Below are positions 1-8,653 of a stretch of DNA of 64,000 nt, one piece after another. A program made the translations under genes and the position numbers. The notes under the pieces are model-generated. The model saw only the letters and a list, made by a program, of their open reading frames with translations. It did no database searches and was not told the origin of the DNA. Numbering within the stretch: the stretch's first letter is position 1; each line of letters starts with the position of its first letter. The stretch is taken from assembly GCF_022511585.1 (NCBI RefSeq), contig NZ_JAKWBN010000001.1:106269-170268 (forward strand). The letters run 5' to 3'. This DNA comes from Shimazuella soli (GTDB lineage Bacteria; Bacillota; Bacilli; Thermoactinomycetales; Thermoactinomycetaceae).

Positions 1-543
1 TGTTTTTACATAACCCGTAGATGGTTTTAGACCGACACTCATATCTCCACGCCAAACGCCATTGCTTGTTCCAGTGTGAATCCAAACAGGCACACCTTCG
101 TAAATGCGGTTATACAGATCAATTACTTGCTCGTTTAACATGCGAATACAGCCATGAGATGCATGTGTACCGATGGAACTAGGTTGATTGGTACCATGGA
201 TGCCAAAAGATCTTCCATTATCCCCATTGACACTAAACCCGTTCCAGCGAGGACCTAATGGGTTATTTGGACCAGGTGGAACGTCTTTCCAACTCGGACC
301 AGTGATTTTTACCACGATTGGGAAAGTTCCCTCTGGCGTTAATTCTTTGGTCTTTCCTGTAGCAACGCGATATGTCTTTACTACTTTTCCGTTTTCATAT
401 AGATATAGATAGTTGGTAGTTTTGTTTACTTCGATTTTTTTCGTTATTACCGACTCAGCAGCAAAAGATGCTTTTGGTATGCTTATCAAGGGCAAAACTA
501 ACGCGAAAGCCACCAAGATACCAATGAAACGAAACTTCCTCAA
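1..543 (-). CDS. L,D-transpeptidase (YkuD family), cut by window edge
   Basis: The left edge of the window cuts this gene, leaving 181 codons. YkuD-family enzymes form 3-3 cross-links in peptidoglycan outside the membrane. A signal peptide fills about residues 1-29 (hydrophobic run ending ASFAAE). The YkuD domain follows, with the conserved histidine in FGIHGTN (about H116) and the catalytic cysteine in SHGCIRM (about C132). I start it at the TTG at 541-543, because a GGAGGGAG ribosome site lies 5 bases upstream and the full signal peptide is then kept. It is divergent from the HAD gene that follows. The family call is firm; whether it acts on vegetative or spore wall cannot be told. Confidence 0.9.
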   Translation of the reverse strand, partial: MRKFRFIGILVAFALVLPLISIPKASFAAESVITKKIEVNKTTNYLYLYENGKVVKTYRVATGKTKELTPEGTFPIVVKITGPSWKDVPPGPNNPLGPRWNGFSVNGDNGRSFGIHGTNQPSSIGTHASHGCIRMLNEQVIDLYNRIYEGVPVWIHTGTSNGVWRGDMSVGLKPSTGYVKT

Positions 544-771
544 ATTATCTCCCTCCAAATTCAGCTCACGCTCTTCCAATAGAAGAGATATTTCTATCAT
601 ATCGAATTGTCTATCTATTTGGAGAGAGAAATTGTTAAAAGTGTACTAACTTTTTTGTTCTTTTCATGATTTTGTCTCTTTGCGAAAAGATGGCAGCGAA
701 CTTTGCTTTACTCCACAGAGAGACTCATTTAAGATAAAGAAATTAGGGCTTTTAAAAGGAGAGGGAATTTG

Positions 772-1893
772 ATGTATCAAATGATTTTATTTGATGTAGA
801 TGGGGTTTTATTGAGTGAGGAGCGCTGCTTTGATGCATCCGCTTTAGCTGTGTGGGAATTGTTATATGGATCCCATTTTCTAGAGCTGAAAGAAGGGAAA
901 TTTACGACGGCTCCTGCTGAAGAGCAGATCAGATATATTCGAAAAGAAGTTTTCCAGGAAGATAAGATATTAGATTGGATGAAAGATCGGGGAATAAACG
1001 CCAATTGGGATATGGTATACCTCGTCTTTAGCACGCAATTGATGCTGCTGCTGGAAAAAATCGATCCAACTTTTGTGAGGGACTGGATTGCGAAACCTAT
1101 TACGGAAGAATCTTTATTAGCATTAAAAAAACATACCCATGGAATTAGCCCTGATTTTACATTTTTCTCTACTTTATTTGATGAATCCAAGGGAAAACTA
1201 AATCGGGATGAGTTACTGGTCTACTTTAATCAATATGTACAAAAACAATTTGGTGTCGATGTCGATTATTTCTCCCGAATGAGCACCCTCTGGGAACTTG
1301 GTCGTTCCGTTTATCAGGAGTGGTACTTTGGAGAAGCATTGTTCCAAAAAGAAGAAGGATATGCTAGAACAAAAGGGAAACAAGGGTTTCTATATCAGGA
1401 AAGTCCATTAGCACCAATTGAGGAACTACAGCAATTGTTTGCCGATTTGTCCAGACAAGGTATCACACTTGGTATTGGAACAGGTCGACCTTATTTGGAA
1501 ATGGAAGTGCCCCTGCGAGAAATGGGACTGTTGACGAATTTTGACTCCAATCGCATCGTGACCGCATCTGATGTTGTGTCAGCAGAAGGAAAGTATCCAG
1601 ATGAAGCACCGCTTGGAAAACCTCATCCCTTTACTTATTTGTTAGGCTATCTAGGGGAAGAAGCAACAGATCAAAAGGCACTGGAGCTGTCTCTTCCAAT
1701 TAAAGATGGGGAAAAGCTGTTAGTAGTTGGAGATTCCGTCGCAGATTTTCTCGCTGCACAGTCTATCGGCTGTCACTTTGCAGCGACGCTGACTGGCCTT
1801 ACAGGACAAGCTGCACGAGAAAAATTCGAAGAATTGGGTGCGGATTACATTTTAGATGATGTAAGGCAGCTGAGAACGATCATAACAGCTTGA
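772..1893 (+). CDS. HAD-superfamily hydrolase
   Basis: This 373-residue protein is a haloacid-dehalogenase-type phosphohydrolase. The four HAD motifs are visible: DVDGVLL at the N-terminus (nucleophile and acid aspartates), IGTGRP near residue 238, GKPHPF near residue 284 supplying the lysine, and VVGDSVADF near residue 323 for magnesium. The long insert between motifs I and II is the cap domain, which sets the substrate; the substrate is unknown. A TTG at 769 is possible, but the ATG at 772 sits at ideal distance from AAAGGAGAGGG. The gene stands alone before sodA. Confidence 0.85.
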   Translation: MYQMILFDVDGVLLSEERCFDASALAVWELLYGSHFLELKEGKFTTAPAEEQIRYIRKEVFQEDKILDWMKDRGINANWDMVYLVFSTQLMLLLEKIDPTFVRDWIAKPITEESLLALKKHTHGISPDFTFFSTLFDESKGKLNRDELLVYFNQYVQKQFGVDVDYFSRMSTLWELGRSVYQEWYFGEALFQKEEGYARTKGKQGFLYQESPLAPIEELQQLFADLSRQGITLGIGTGRPYLEMEVPLREMGLLTNFDSNRIVTASDVVSAEGKYPDEAPLGKPHPFTYLLGYLGEEATDQKALELSLPIKDGEKLLVVGDSVADFLAAQSIGCHFAATLTGLTGQAAREKFEELGADYILDDVRQLRTIITA

Positions 1894-1965
1894 CTAAAAG
1901 AAGATTTTTTTCGCATAATAGAAGAGAAAAATAAACAGCAACTTACTTTTTGGAGGGATTTTAGT

Positions 1966-2574
1966 ATGCCTAAATATGAATTGCCAGCACTTCCATACGC
2001 TTTTAATGCTTTGGAACCACATATTGATGCACGGACCATGGAAATCCACCATGACCGTCACCATGCTACATACGTAAATAACTTGAATGCAGCTTTGGAA
2101 GGGCAAGATGTTGCAGATCAATCCATTGAAGAATTAGTTGCTAACTTAGATAAATTACCAGAAGGTATCCGCACTGCTGTTCGTAACAATGGCGGCGGAC
2201 ATGCGAACCACAGCTTCTTCTGGCAAATCCTCAGTCCTAATGGCGGTGGAGCACCGACTGGTGAAATCGCAAAGGCAATTGATGACACCTTTGGCAGCTT
2301 TGATGAATTGAAAGCAAAATTTGCAGATGCAGCTGTTAAACGTTTTGGCAGCGGCTGGGCTTGGCTTGTGGTGAAAGATGGTAAATTGGAAGTTACCTCT
2401 ACTGCAAACCAAGACAGCCCGCTTACAGACGGTGCAACTCCAGTACTTGGTTTGGATGTTTGGGAGCATGCATACTACCTCAACTATCAAAACAAACGCC
2501 CTGACTACATCAGTGCATTTTGGAATGTAGTGAACTGGGACGAAGTAAACAAACGCTATCAAGCAGCAAAATAA
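1966..2574 (+). CDS. sodA: superoxide dismutase [Mn/Fe]
   Basis: The 202-residue product has the usual length for cytoplasmic Mn-type superoxide dismutase, which converts superoxide to hydrogen peroxide and oxygen. The N-terminus ([18 protein letters not shown]) is typical. Metal ligands are recognisable as the histidine in MEIHHDRHH, the histidine in [10 protein letters not shown], and the aspartate and histidine in DVWEHAYY. The start has a GGAGGG ribosome site 8 bases upstream. The gene is monocistronic: a HAD gene ends 70 bases before it and a strong terminator follows. Confidence 0.97.
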   Translation: MPKYELPALPYAFNALEPHIDARTMEIHHDRHHATYVNNLNAALEGQDVADQSIEELVANLDKLPEGIRTAVRNNGGGHANHSFFWQILSPNGGGAPTGEIAKAIDDTFGSFDELKAKFADAAVKRFGSGWAWLVVKDGKLEVTSTANQDSPLTDGATPVLGLDVWEHAYYLNYQNKRPDYISAFWNVVNWDEVNKRYQAAK

Positions 2575-2583
2575 AAGCTTCTA

Positions 2584-2613
2584 AAAAGCAGCCATTTCAT
2601 TGGCTGTTTTTTT
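2584..2613 (+). terminator. Rho-independent terminator of sodA
   Basis: The hairpin CAGCCA/TGGCTG with a 6-base loop is followed by a run of seven T, directly after the sodA stop codon. Confidence 0.85.
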
Positions 2614-2737
2614 GTTTGTCAAATCCAATTGCTGGATGGAAGGCTTTGCCGGTAGTTTGTGCATGGTGATGTCCGTATAATGGGACAAGTGTTCCGAATC
2701 CCATTGTCCCAAACAAGAAAGAGGAGGACATCATTTT

Positions 2738-3511
2738 ATGCTTACCAAATATGTATTAGTTTTATCATCGTTATTTAGTTTTATTTTCGTGCATGAGCAA
2801 ACCCCGCGCTTGGCGTCTTCTACGATTCATCAGAAAGCAGAGCAAAGTATAAAAATGAAAGATGCACAACAACGCTTAAAAAAATTAGGATTGTATCAAA
2901 AGCCTGTCAGCAGTCGATATGATGCATATACACGTAATACTTTTGCACAATTTCAAGCGGATTATGATTTACCGATCAATGGGACATTGGATCAAAAGAC
3001 GAGTGAGAAACTTCACCAATTAACTACTGTGAAACCAGCCCCAGTGAAAGTAATTGCAGAGCCTGCAAAACCAAAAGTTATCAAAGTAAAAGCGGAAGCG
3101 AAAAAACCGAAAAAATCTTATGTAAAAAAATATCCTGCTGTCCATGCGACAGAGGAAGAAGTACGACTATTGGCAAAAGCTGTTCATAGTGAAGCTCGTG
3201 GAGAAAACTTCAAAGGAAAAGTAGCAGTGGCAGCAGTTATTTTGAACCGTACAGAAGAAAAAGGATTCCCACACAGCATTAGGGGAGTTATTTTCCAGCC
3301 AAGAGCATTTACTGCTGTCAGTGATGGTCAATTCAACCTAAGACCAAGTAAAGAAGCTTATCGAGCAGCTCGTGAGGCGCTTGATGGGTATGATCCAACT
3401 CACGGGGCAATTTTCTACTATAACCCTCAAATTGCAACTTCCAGCTGGATGATAGAGGAAGCGAAGAAGCATGATAGGGTAAGAATTGGACAACATGTGT
3501 TTTTTAAATAG
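2738..3511 (+). CDS. sleB: spore cortex-lytic enzyme SleB-like
   Basis: The 257-residue protein matches the SleB germination hydrolases, lytic transglycosylases that cut muramic-lactam-containing cortex peptidoglycan. It has a signal peptide (about residues 1-27), an N-terminal peptidoglycan-binding domain with AQQRLKKLGLY and YDAYTRNTFAQFQ (about 42-92), a lysine- and proline-rich linker (about 95-135), and a C-terminal hydrolase_2 domain. That domain holds the catalytic glutamate in AVHSEARGE and the GVIFQPRAFTAVSDG signature. No ypeB partner follows. Upstream an inverted repeat (TGGGACAA/TTGTCCCA, 2681-2711) overlaps a TATAAT, so regulation there is possible. SleB is normally made in the forespore. 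Confidence 0.9.
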   Translation: MLTKYVLVLSSLFSFIFVHEQTPRLASSTIHQKAEQSIKMKDAQQRLKKLGLYQKPVSSRYDAYTRNTFAQFQADYDLPINGTLDQKTSEKLHQLTTVKPAPVKVIAEPAKPKVIKVKAEAKKPKKSYVKKYPAVHATEEEVRLLAKAVHSEARGENFKGKVAVAAVILNRTEEKGFPHSIRGVIFQPRAFTAVSDGQFNLRPSKEAYRAAREALDGYDPTHGAIFYYNPQIATSSWMIEEAKKHDRVRIGQHVFFK

Positions 3512-3512
3512 A

Positions 3513-3542
3513 TGAGCAGATTCCTTTGGATCTGCTTTTTTT
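3513..3542 (+). terminator. terminator of sleB
   Basis: GAGCAGA and TCTGCTT form a stem directly after the stop codon and are followed by a T run. Confidence 0.8.
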
Positions 3543-3545
3543 GGT

Positions 3546-3776
3546 TCACTTTTTTATGTATAGAGTTTGTTGCATAAATAGGAGCTGAATCCAAAGGGTT
3601 ACCGATTCCATGGTGCTTTTCCAGTGTTTAAACCATTTCTTTTCAAGGATTCTTTCAATTTGGGAGAAAAGCCTCTGAATAAGTCTAAAATTCCCTCCTG
3701 TAATTCGAATAAGGGGGACCGGGGAGATACGTGTAAAAATAGGACATAGTCTAGGAATATTTATCAATACAATCAC
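3546..3776 (-). pseudogene. possible transposase remnant
   Basis: This 76-codon open frame is rich in basic and aromatic residues (for example ILEKKWFKHWKS) and looks like the end of an insertion-sequence transposase. It is too short and too diverged for me to name a family. No terminal repeats are visible, and it lies at the start of a stretch of decayed accessory DNA. It could also be chance reading frame. Confidence 0.25.
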
Positions 3777-3935
3777 AGAGCTGATACATCATATGAAGTA
3801 GTACATAACAGGACGCATGTGAATTTGTTTTCTGAATAAAAAGAGGATAATGAATAAGGATTCAACTAATTGATAGCAATCAATATTCATGTTACGATCC
3901 AAATAAGGACAGCTAGAGAATAGGAGTTCCTCTCC

Positions 3936-4175
3936 ATGGAAAAGGTTGAGAAGGACGGCAAGGTCGTTGAGGTCATCTTTACCAATGAAGACCTTGATGC
4001 TTGGACTGATGATCCTTGGGGTCCCAAGTGGAAAGAAATGCAGACACCGATTGATACTCTTGAAGAAGGGCTCACGCTTCGTTTCGACTTTCGTATTCGT
4101 AGTGGAACGCACAGTATCTGTGTACAACGAATTAAAAACGGAAAGCGTATCCTTCCTATCAGTTGGTTCTTATAG
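3936..4175 (+). CDS. small hypothetical protein
   Basis: This 79-residue acidic protein is not recognised. It begins with ATG 11 bases after an AGGAG ribosome site. Its codon choice is more GC-rich than neighbouring lipoprotein genes, though less extreme than the high-GC cassettes elsewhere in the window. It has tryptophan-rich motifs (DAWTDDPWGPKW) and no signal peptide or membrane segment. No terminator hairpin follows. It may be imported DNA that has drifted toward host composition. Two open frames on the other strand over the same region look like shadows. Confidence 0.45.
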   Translation: MEKVEKDGKVVEVIFTNEDLDAWTDDPWGPKWKEMQTPIDTLEEGLTLRFDFRIRSGTHSICVQRIKNGKRILPISWFL

Positions 4176-4334
4176 GGACCAGTCTGCACAAACCTTTAAA
4201 AATTAAATCCATGGAGGTTCATTAACAAATCCCACATTGGTGATGAAGTCCATCCTAACACAAATGGATCACATGAGAGATCGTTTGTGAAAGTTTAACA
4301 ATGAAGCTTAACAAATGGAGAGAGGATAAGAAAA

Positions 4335-4898
4335 ATGTTACTATTCCGGAAAAACCTTAAAAATGGAATTTGGATTACTGCATTGGTCTTATTATTGATG
4401 CTAGCAGGATGCCAAAATAATACAAAATTAGTAGATCAAACGAAATCATCACCATCCGATACGAAAAACCCAAATGATGTAGAAACTCAAAACGAAAAGA
4501 TTCTACAAGATATTAAGGAAAAGTTGTTGGAAGGAAAAGTAATCAATAGTGATTTTCGCTTAGGTGATGAAATAAATGAGGAGAAAATCGCTCAAATAAA
4601 GGATGAACAAGGAGATGCTCCCAAAGATTATTACTATGATTTTAAACATATCGGCATCGGGTACGATTACAAAACAAATAAAATTGATTATCTAATGAGT
4701 GAACCTGATGATATTCATAAAATCACACGAGATGATGTGTTGAGATACTTTGGAGAGCCTACTAATATACATACCTCTATGAATGGTATGGACGAAGGGT
4801 TATACTCAGTTGATTATAATGAGAAATACAGGTTACATTTTATTTTCAAGAAAGATACAAATTTAGTTGTTAGATATTCGATAGAGATAATTGATTGA
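4335..4898 (+). CDS. DUF4309-like lipoprotein (YjgB type)
   Basis: The 187-residue product starts with a lipoprotein signal peptide whose lipobox is MLAGC, so it should be anchored to the outer face of the membrane. A Ser/Thr/Asp-rich linker follows, then a globular domain with the pattern seen in the other two lipoproteins nearby: KLLEGKVINSDFRLG, then ITRDDVLRYFGEP, then a basic/hydrophobic strand near the C-terminus. That arrangement resembles DUF4309 (B. subtilis YjgB), of unknown function. It lies on the opposite strand from its two relatives at 5489 and 6258. Confidence 0.75.
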   Translation: MLLFRKNLKNGIWITALVLLLMLAGCQNNTKLVDQTKSSPSDTKNPNDVETQNEKILQDIKEKLLEGKVINSDFRLGDEINEEKIAQIKDEQGDAPKDYYYDFKHIGIGYDYKTNKIDYLMSEPDDIHKITRDDVLRYFGEPTNIHTSMNGMDEGLYSVDYNEKYRLHFIFKKDTNLVVRYSIEIID

Positions 4899-4901
4899 TA
4901 A

Positions 4902-5303
4902 TTGCAGCTTTTTTTGATAAAAGGATGGAATAAGGACGCCGACAATGACTACGGATTGGTTATCCTCCAAGAGGAAGCAACAAAAGAGTTCTTTGAACTC
5001 GCTACCTTCCCTATCAGAAAGACTCTCCAGCTACAAATGGTTGGATTCTCTGCTGACAAGCTAGGGCAGGGACTCTTTAGTCAAACGATCCTTGTAGAAG
5101 AGTCCAGTACGGGAAAAGCCATCAGTTTCGCTTACAGCCATCCTGGCATGTCAGGCACCCCTGTTTTTTCGAAAACAGGGTTTATTGTTTGGTGCGTAGA
5201 GCAGAAGGGGATGTCATCGGTAACACCCTGATGGTCAAACAAACGATCATGACACAGGTTACCCCTTCCATGCTTGAGTGGATTGGCGAAAGGAGAAGTC
5301 ATT
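4902..5303 (+). pseudogene. broken trypsin-like serine protease, C-terminal part
   Basis: The frame contains GMSGTPVF, the nucleophile-serine motif of trypsin/V8-type serine proteases, about two thirds through. The reading frame is lost near 5175-5210. A different frame then continues as GDVIGNTLMV to a stop at about 5303. The N-terminal part with the catalytic histidine and aspartate is absent and there is no good start. A GC-rich stem (GACGGGCTGC with GCAGTCCGTC, about 5341-5385) follows like a terminator. Composition is richer in GC than the flanks, so this may be a decayed imported unit. Confidence 0.5.
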
Positions 5304-5488
5304 AACGTTCTAGGGGCGAATTGATTTCCGACTCACCCCAGACGGGCTGCATCTCTACATGTGTAGAAGATAGCAGTCCGTCGCAATTTTATACTGAATG
5401 AAAATTATTGACTTATTATATGAGTGCTCAAAAAAAGATAATTCTTGCCGTCCGTTATATGGTTCCATTACCCCAGTCTGGTTCTACC

Positions 5489-6055
5489 CTAATTTGTAGT
5501 GTCAGGTGAATAGACTGAAATGTGATCAATGGTAGGATCATCTTTTGTTAAGAGGAAGATCAGCTTAAACTCATAGCCATTCACATGATAAACATAGATG
5601 GATTGCCCTTTTAGTTTTCGGATGTCGCTAGGTTTTCCTAAGACTTTATCTACTTCTGAACGAGTTATGGTGTGTAAATATGGATCGTAAGAACGGATAT
5701 CAACAATCTCCTCCCCTCTTCCCGTCACGCCAAAGACAAGATTGCGACTTTTATAGCTTTCATAACCAATGTCGTTAGAGACATCTTCTGATTCTGGTTG
5801 TCCATATTCAGCTATCATGTTTTCTATATTGTCATTTTTATTTGCAACCAATTTACATCCTGGTACTTTCCCTTGACTAGCCAAATCATATGAATTTTGT
5901 AAGTAGTTTCGATGTTCTGTATTCACTGAGGTATCAAGGCTTGTATCGGACTGAGAACTTGTCGAATTCGATTTAGGAGAAGTAAAATGAACGGTACAAC
6001 CATTTAATATCAAAAGTCCTAATATCGTGATGATAGTAATTTTTATCGATTTCAA
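5489..6055 (-). CDS. DUF4309-like lipoprotein
   Basis: This protein of about 188 residues has a lipoprotein signal with lipobox LILNGC, a Ser/Thr-rich linker, and a domain with the same plan as the neighbours (IENMIAEYGQPESED, then TITRSEVDKVLGKPSDIRK, then an aromatic C-terminal strand). I start it at TTG 6055 because AAGGGG lies 9 bases upstream; an upstream TTG at 6085 would add ten residues before a weaker site. The function of the DUF4309 domain is not known. It is transcribed in the same direction as the copy at 6258, with about 200 bases between them. Confidence 0.7.
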   Translation of the reverse strand: MKSIKITIITILGLLILNGCTVHFTSPKSNSTSSQSDTSLDTSVNTEHRNYLQNSYDLASQGKVPGCKLVANKNDNIENMIAEYGQPESEDVSNDIGYESYKSRNLVFGVTGRGEEIVDIRSYDPYLHTITRSEVDKVLGKPSDIRKLKGQSIYVYHVNGYEFKLIFLLTKDDPTIDHISVYSPDTTN

Positions 6056-6178
6056 AAGCAATATCCCCTTATAGATTATGATCAATCTCGCATCCCTTGC
6101 GAGATCTCCATGATGATATCAGATAAACGATCATATAAGCGCACTCACTTTACACTTTTTCAGAGACGAAATGGTAGT

Positions 6179-6247
6179 TTAGTCGCTGTATGGCTTAGGA
6201 GCAACAAATGATTTTGTTTCTTTTAAATATGCTTGGGTTCCATCCAC
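6179..6247 (-). CDS. possible 22-residue ORF after lipoprotein
   Basis: A GTG codon 5 bases after a GAGGTGAT ribosome site opens a 22-codon frame directly behind the lipoprotein gene at 6258. The site overlaps the end of that gene. The product is basic and ends with VAPKPYSD. I recognise no family. It may be a real coupled small gene or a relic of a longer one. Confidence 0.3.
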   Translation of the reverse strand: MDGTQAYLKETKSFVAPKPYSD

Positions 6248-6257
6248 TCTTATCACC

Positions 6258-6869
6258 TCAACTGAAATCAGAAGAAATAAAAATTTCAATATCGCTACCA
6301 AAAGTGAATGTAATACTATTATCACCAGCTTTGTAAATAAGCTCATCTCCATCTTCATATTGCCTTAATTGATCAGGTTTTCCTAATGCATTTTGTACCT
6401 CTTGTTTGGTGATATTTTGAAGTCTTTCATCTGCACTGTAGAGTTCGACTACCTTGTCATTTTTTAATACGAAATATGCTTTTCGGCTTTCATAATACAT
6501 TTGATCGACATCTTCTTTATCTTCAGCTCCCCATTTTTTGTTGATTTCATCACGGGAGGAACCAAGGCCAAATCCGTCACTATTGATAGTTTTACCTTCA
6601 ATAGCTAGTTGTTTTACTTGTTGAATAAGTTGTTGTGTGCCATCTGGTTTATTTGCTGGTGTAGAATCTTGATTCGAATTGGATGCATTCTGGTTCGGAT
6701 CTGTTTGGTTTGAATCCTGTTTCTCACTTGGAGTTTCTTGTGGAGCTGTATTACTCCTATTTTTATCCTGCGTTTCGGAGGTGTTCGTTTTTACTGGTAC
6801 ATTTATCGTACATCCCGTCAAACCCAAGATCGTTATCACTAGGATCATACCAATCATCTTTCTCTTCAT
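6258..6869 (-). CDS. DUF4309-like lipoprotein
   Basis: The 203-residue product has a clear lipoprotein signal with lipobox LGLTGC. A long low-complexity linker of Asn, Gln, Ser, Thr and Pro runs over about residues 27-78. The DUF4309-like domain follows, with KTINSDGFGLGSSRDEINKKWG, NITKQEVQNALGKPDQLR, and a C-terminal TFTFGSDIEIF strand. The start codon has an AAGGAG site at good distance. It is the best-preserved of three paralogues within 2.6 kb and should sit on the outer membrane face, possibly reaching into the wall through its linker. Confidence 0.8.
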   Translation of the reverse strand: MKRKMIGMILVITILGLTGCTINVPVKTNTSETQDKNRSNTAPQETPSEKQDSNQTDPNQNASNSNQDSTPANKPDGTQQLIQQVKQLAIEGKTINSDGFGLGSSRDEINKKWGAEDKEDVDQMYYESRKAYFVLKNDKVVELYSADERLQNITKQEVQNALGKPDQLRQYEDGDELIYKAGDNSITFTFGSDIEIFISSDFS

Positions 6870-6970
6870 CAGTCAATCTCCTTAAATATTGTTTTATTTT
6901 TTTATAGTATAGAGAACGAAATATTAGCTAAAAAGTGCAAAAAAGAAAAAATTATTTCCTCTTTTCCTAC

Positions 6971-7760
6971 TTATGACACCATAACAGGAACATCGAAATG
7001 AAGTTCAGGAGGCTTTCGATTCGGATCTAAGTGATACTTTCCAAATCGATTCACATGAGCCGTAATATAAGGGCTCAAATCCCCTAACAGTTCTTCATCA
7101 TGATCATTTCCTTCCTGCTGATACTCATGTAGGATATGAGTCAAAGAAAAAACGTTATAAAAGATTAAGCAGTTAGCGACTAAATGATTAAATTTAATTA
7201 TTTTTCGTTGTTTCTCCCGGTCATTCTCTGCAATGATACCTTCTCCACCGAAGAATAACCATTTGATAAAACCATTAAATGCTTCGTTTTTATTGGTAGC
7301 GGCTTGAATGGTGCTTCTTAATTCTTCATCTGCCATATATTGCAGTAAAAACATCGTCCGAATAACTCATCCTAACATTTGAAAGGCTTGGTACAGTTTG
7401 TTTCTTTTGCTGTAGGTTCCTAGTTTATTTAAGATCGTAGAAGGAAATATCTTTCCTGCTTCAATGGACATCGAAACACGCAGCATATCTGGATTAATGG
7501 GTTTCGATCAAATCCCAATCCATTCTTTGTCGGAAGGAAGTAATACCTGTGCTTGCTTCGCAATATGTTGAATGATACCATTTGGAATCTCGAAAACGGT
7601 AGTGAAAAAACCTTGCTTTTGAACGGTCTTTAGTATTACAAGCAATCCTAGTTTCTGAACCATTCCCTTCGATCTTTTTCCGCCCAATCTACTTCATGGG
7701 ATTGTGGTGTATATACTTCTTCTAATTCCTCGTTTGTTAGATTACTTTTAAACCTAGGAT
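6971..7760 (-). pseudogene. Tn3-family transposase remnant
   Basis: The 3-prime part (6971-7354) reads as the C-terminal DDE domain of Tn3-family TnpA, with ATNKNEAFNGF, WLFFGGEGIIAENDR, KFNHLVANCLIFYN and the SPYITAHVNRFG ending. Upstream, up to about 7760, matching pieces appear in shifting frames with stops (NLTNEELEEVYTPQ, NKLGTYSKRNKLYQAF). The gene is therefore frameshifted and internally deleted. No 38-base Tn3 inverted repeats were found. It marks old mobile DNA next to the resistance genes. Confidence 0.8.
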
Positions 7761-7952
7761 AAGTTGTATCCTGTATACTCGGCAAACCCTTTCCTCTTTT
7801 CCTTTTATAATCTGCTTACATTTTTGATCATAAAAAAAGCCTATTGGAACAAAGATAGACTCCTTTCTGAAATGTATTTTATTCCCAGAGTGGCCCCTCA
7901 TTTCTCGAATCGGTTCCGTACCCCTTTTTTAGATCAAAGTGATAAGCAATAG

Positions 7953-7986
7953 AAAAAGAGCAGACCTTATATAATCTGCTCTTTTT
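7953..7986. terminator. bidirectional terminator
   Basis: AAAAAGAGCAGA and TCTGCTCTTTTT pair perfectly around a 10-base loop, giving A and T runs on both sides. It lies just beyond the high-GC units at 8011-8566. The 300 bases around it hold only doubtful frames. Confidence 0.8.
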
Positions 7987-8010
7987 ATGTGAAGGTGATT
8001 ATTATCAGGC

Positions 8011-8039
8011 GGCCTCTCATCCTTGGGGGGATAGAGGCC
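8011..8039 (-). terminator. GC-rich hairpin after tiny membrane ORF
   Basis: GGCCTCTCATCC and GGATAGAGGCC form a strong stem about 22 bases beyond the stop of the 23-residue ORF at 8062. This matches the hairpin that ends each other high-GC unit in the window. Confidence 0.6.
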
Positions 8040-8061
8040 AGTCTGTCCGAATTGTTCCCAC

Positions 8062-8133
8062 TCAGTGGGAGTAGAGGGTGCTGAGCCAGATCAGTTCAAT
8101 GACCAGAATCATGCCGACGACCCAGACATTCAA
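8062..8133 (-). CDS. high-GC cassette: 23-residue single-span membrane protein
   Basis: This frame is too short for usual gene calling but has striking coding signs. Nearly every codon ends in G or C in an AT-rich genome, and the product is one hydrophobic segment (VVGMILVIELIWL) with polar ends. A TTG start at 8131-8133 follows a GAAGAG site; an in-frame TAA lies upstream, so the product cannot be much longer. A TATAAA lies about 30 bases upstream where the composition changes. It sits in the same direction as the unit at 8243 and shares its architecture (boundary -10, ORF, GC hairpin). Confidence 0.5.
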   Translation of the reverse strand: MNVWVVGMILVIELIWLSTLYSH

Positions 8134-8181
8134 CTGCTCTTCTTTTGCACTCCATTTTTATAGGAATGTGAATATTTTTTC

Positions 8182-8229
8182 GGGCCAGTCTTCCTCTCTG
8201 TACTTCGGAGAGAGGAGACTGGTTCGCCC
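8182..8229 (-). terminator. terminator hairpin of the 8243 cassette
   Basis: CCAGTCTTCCTCTCT pairs with the complementary arm around a cttcgg-type loop, with an outer GGGC/GCCC clamp and T-rich sequence beyond on the minus strand. Confidence 0.75.
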
Positions 8230-8242
8230 GAACTCCTGAGGG

Positions 8243-8566
8243 TCATCCCATCCACACGTAGCTGGCGACAAACACGGCCAACCCGCTGAACAGGAGCCAG
8301 CGGGTCCCCTTGTGGAACCAGCCGGAGCTCTTGTTTTTCTTCTTGTTCGCCTTCTTGGTTGCCCTCATGTCGAGCTCGAAGAGGGCGAGAAACGAGGCGA
8401 CCACGATGGTCTTTTTGGCGATCTCGACGCCGGACGCTCCTCCCATGAAGAGGATGAGGTCCAGCAGACCGAGGAGGAACACAGCGCCGTTCAGTCGAAC
8501 GATGAAGTATTCCTTCCAGGACTGCTTGACAGCGGAGTACGCAGAGCGGGTGTTGGAGGTGGACAA
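8243..8566 (-). CDS. high-GC cassette: small three-span membrane protein
   Basis: The 107-residue product is unknown. It has three predicted membrane segments: about 28-46 (GAVFLLGLLDLILFMGG), 51-66 and 88-105, with a lysine-rich loop (KKANKKKNKSSG) before the last. Codons end almost always in G or C, unlike vgb next door. I accept a TTG start at 8566 because GGGAG lies 5 bases upstream. A large hairpin follows the stop. The gene lies downstream of vgb in the same direction but has its own apparent unit structure. Origin from an actinobacterium or actinophage is inferred from composition only. Confidence 0.7.
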   Translation of the reverse strand: MSTSNTRSAYSAVKQSWKEYFIVRLNGAVFLLGLLDLILFMGGASGVEIAKKTIVVASFLALFELDMRATKKANKKKNKSSGWFHKGTRWLLFSGLAVFVASYVWMG

Positions 8567-8653
8567 ACCTACTCCCTAGTGAATGAGTTCGGTCTACAAT
8601 TGCTTATTTTATTATTTTATATCATATATCTTCATGTGGAAATATGATTTTAT

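Noticed and set aside
7764..7952. 62-codon plus-strand frame before the terminator at 7953.
   Set aside because: It has no ribosome site, odd composition and overlaps the decayed Tn3 end.
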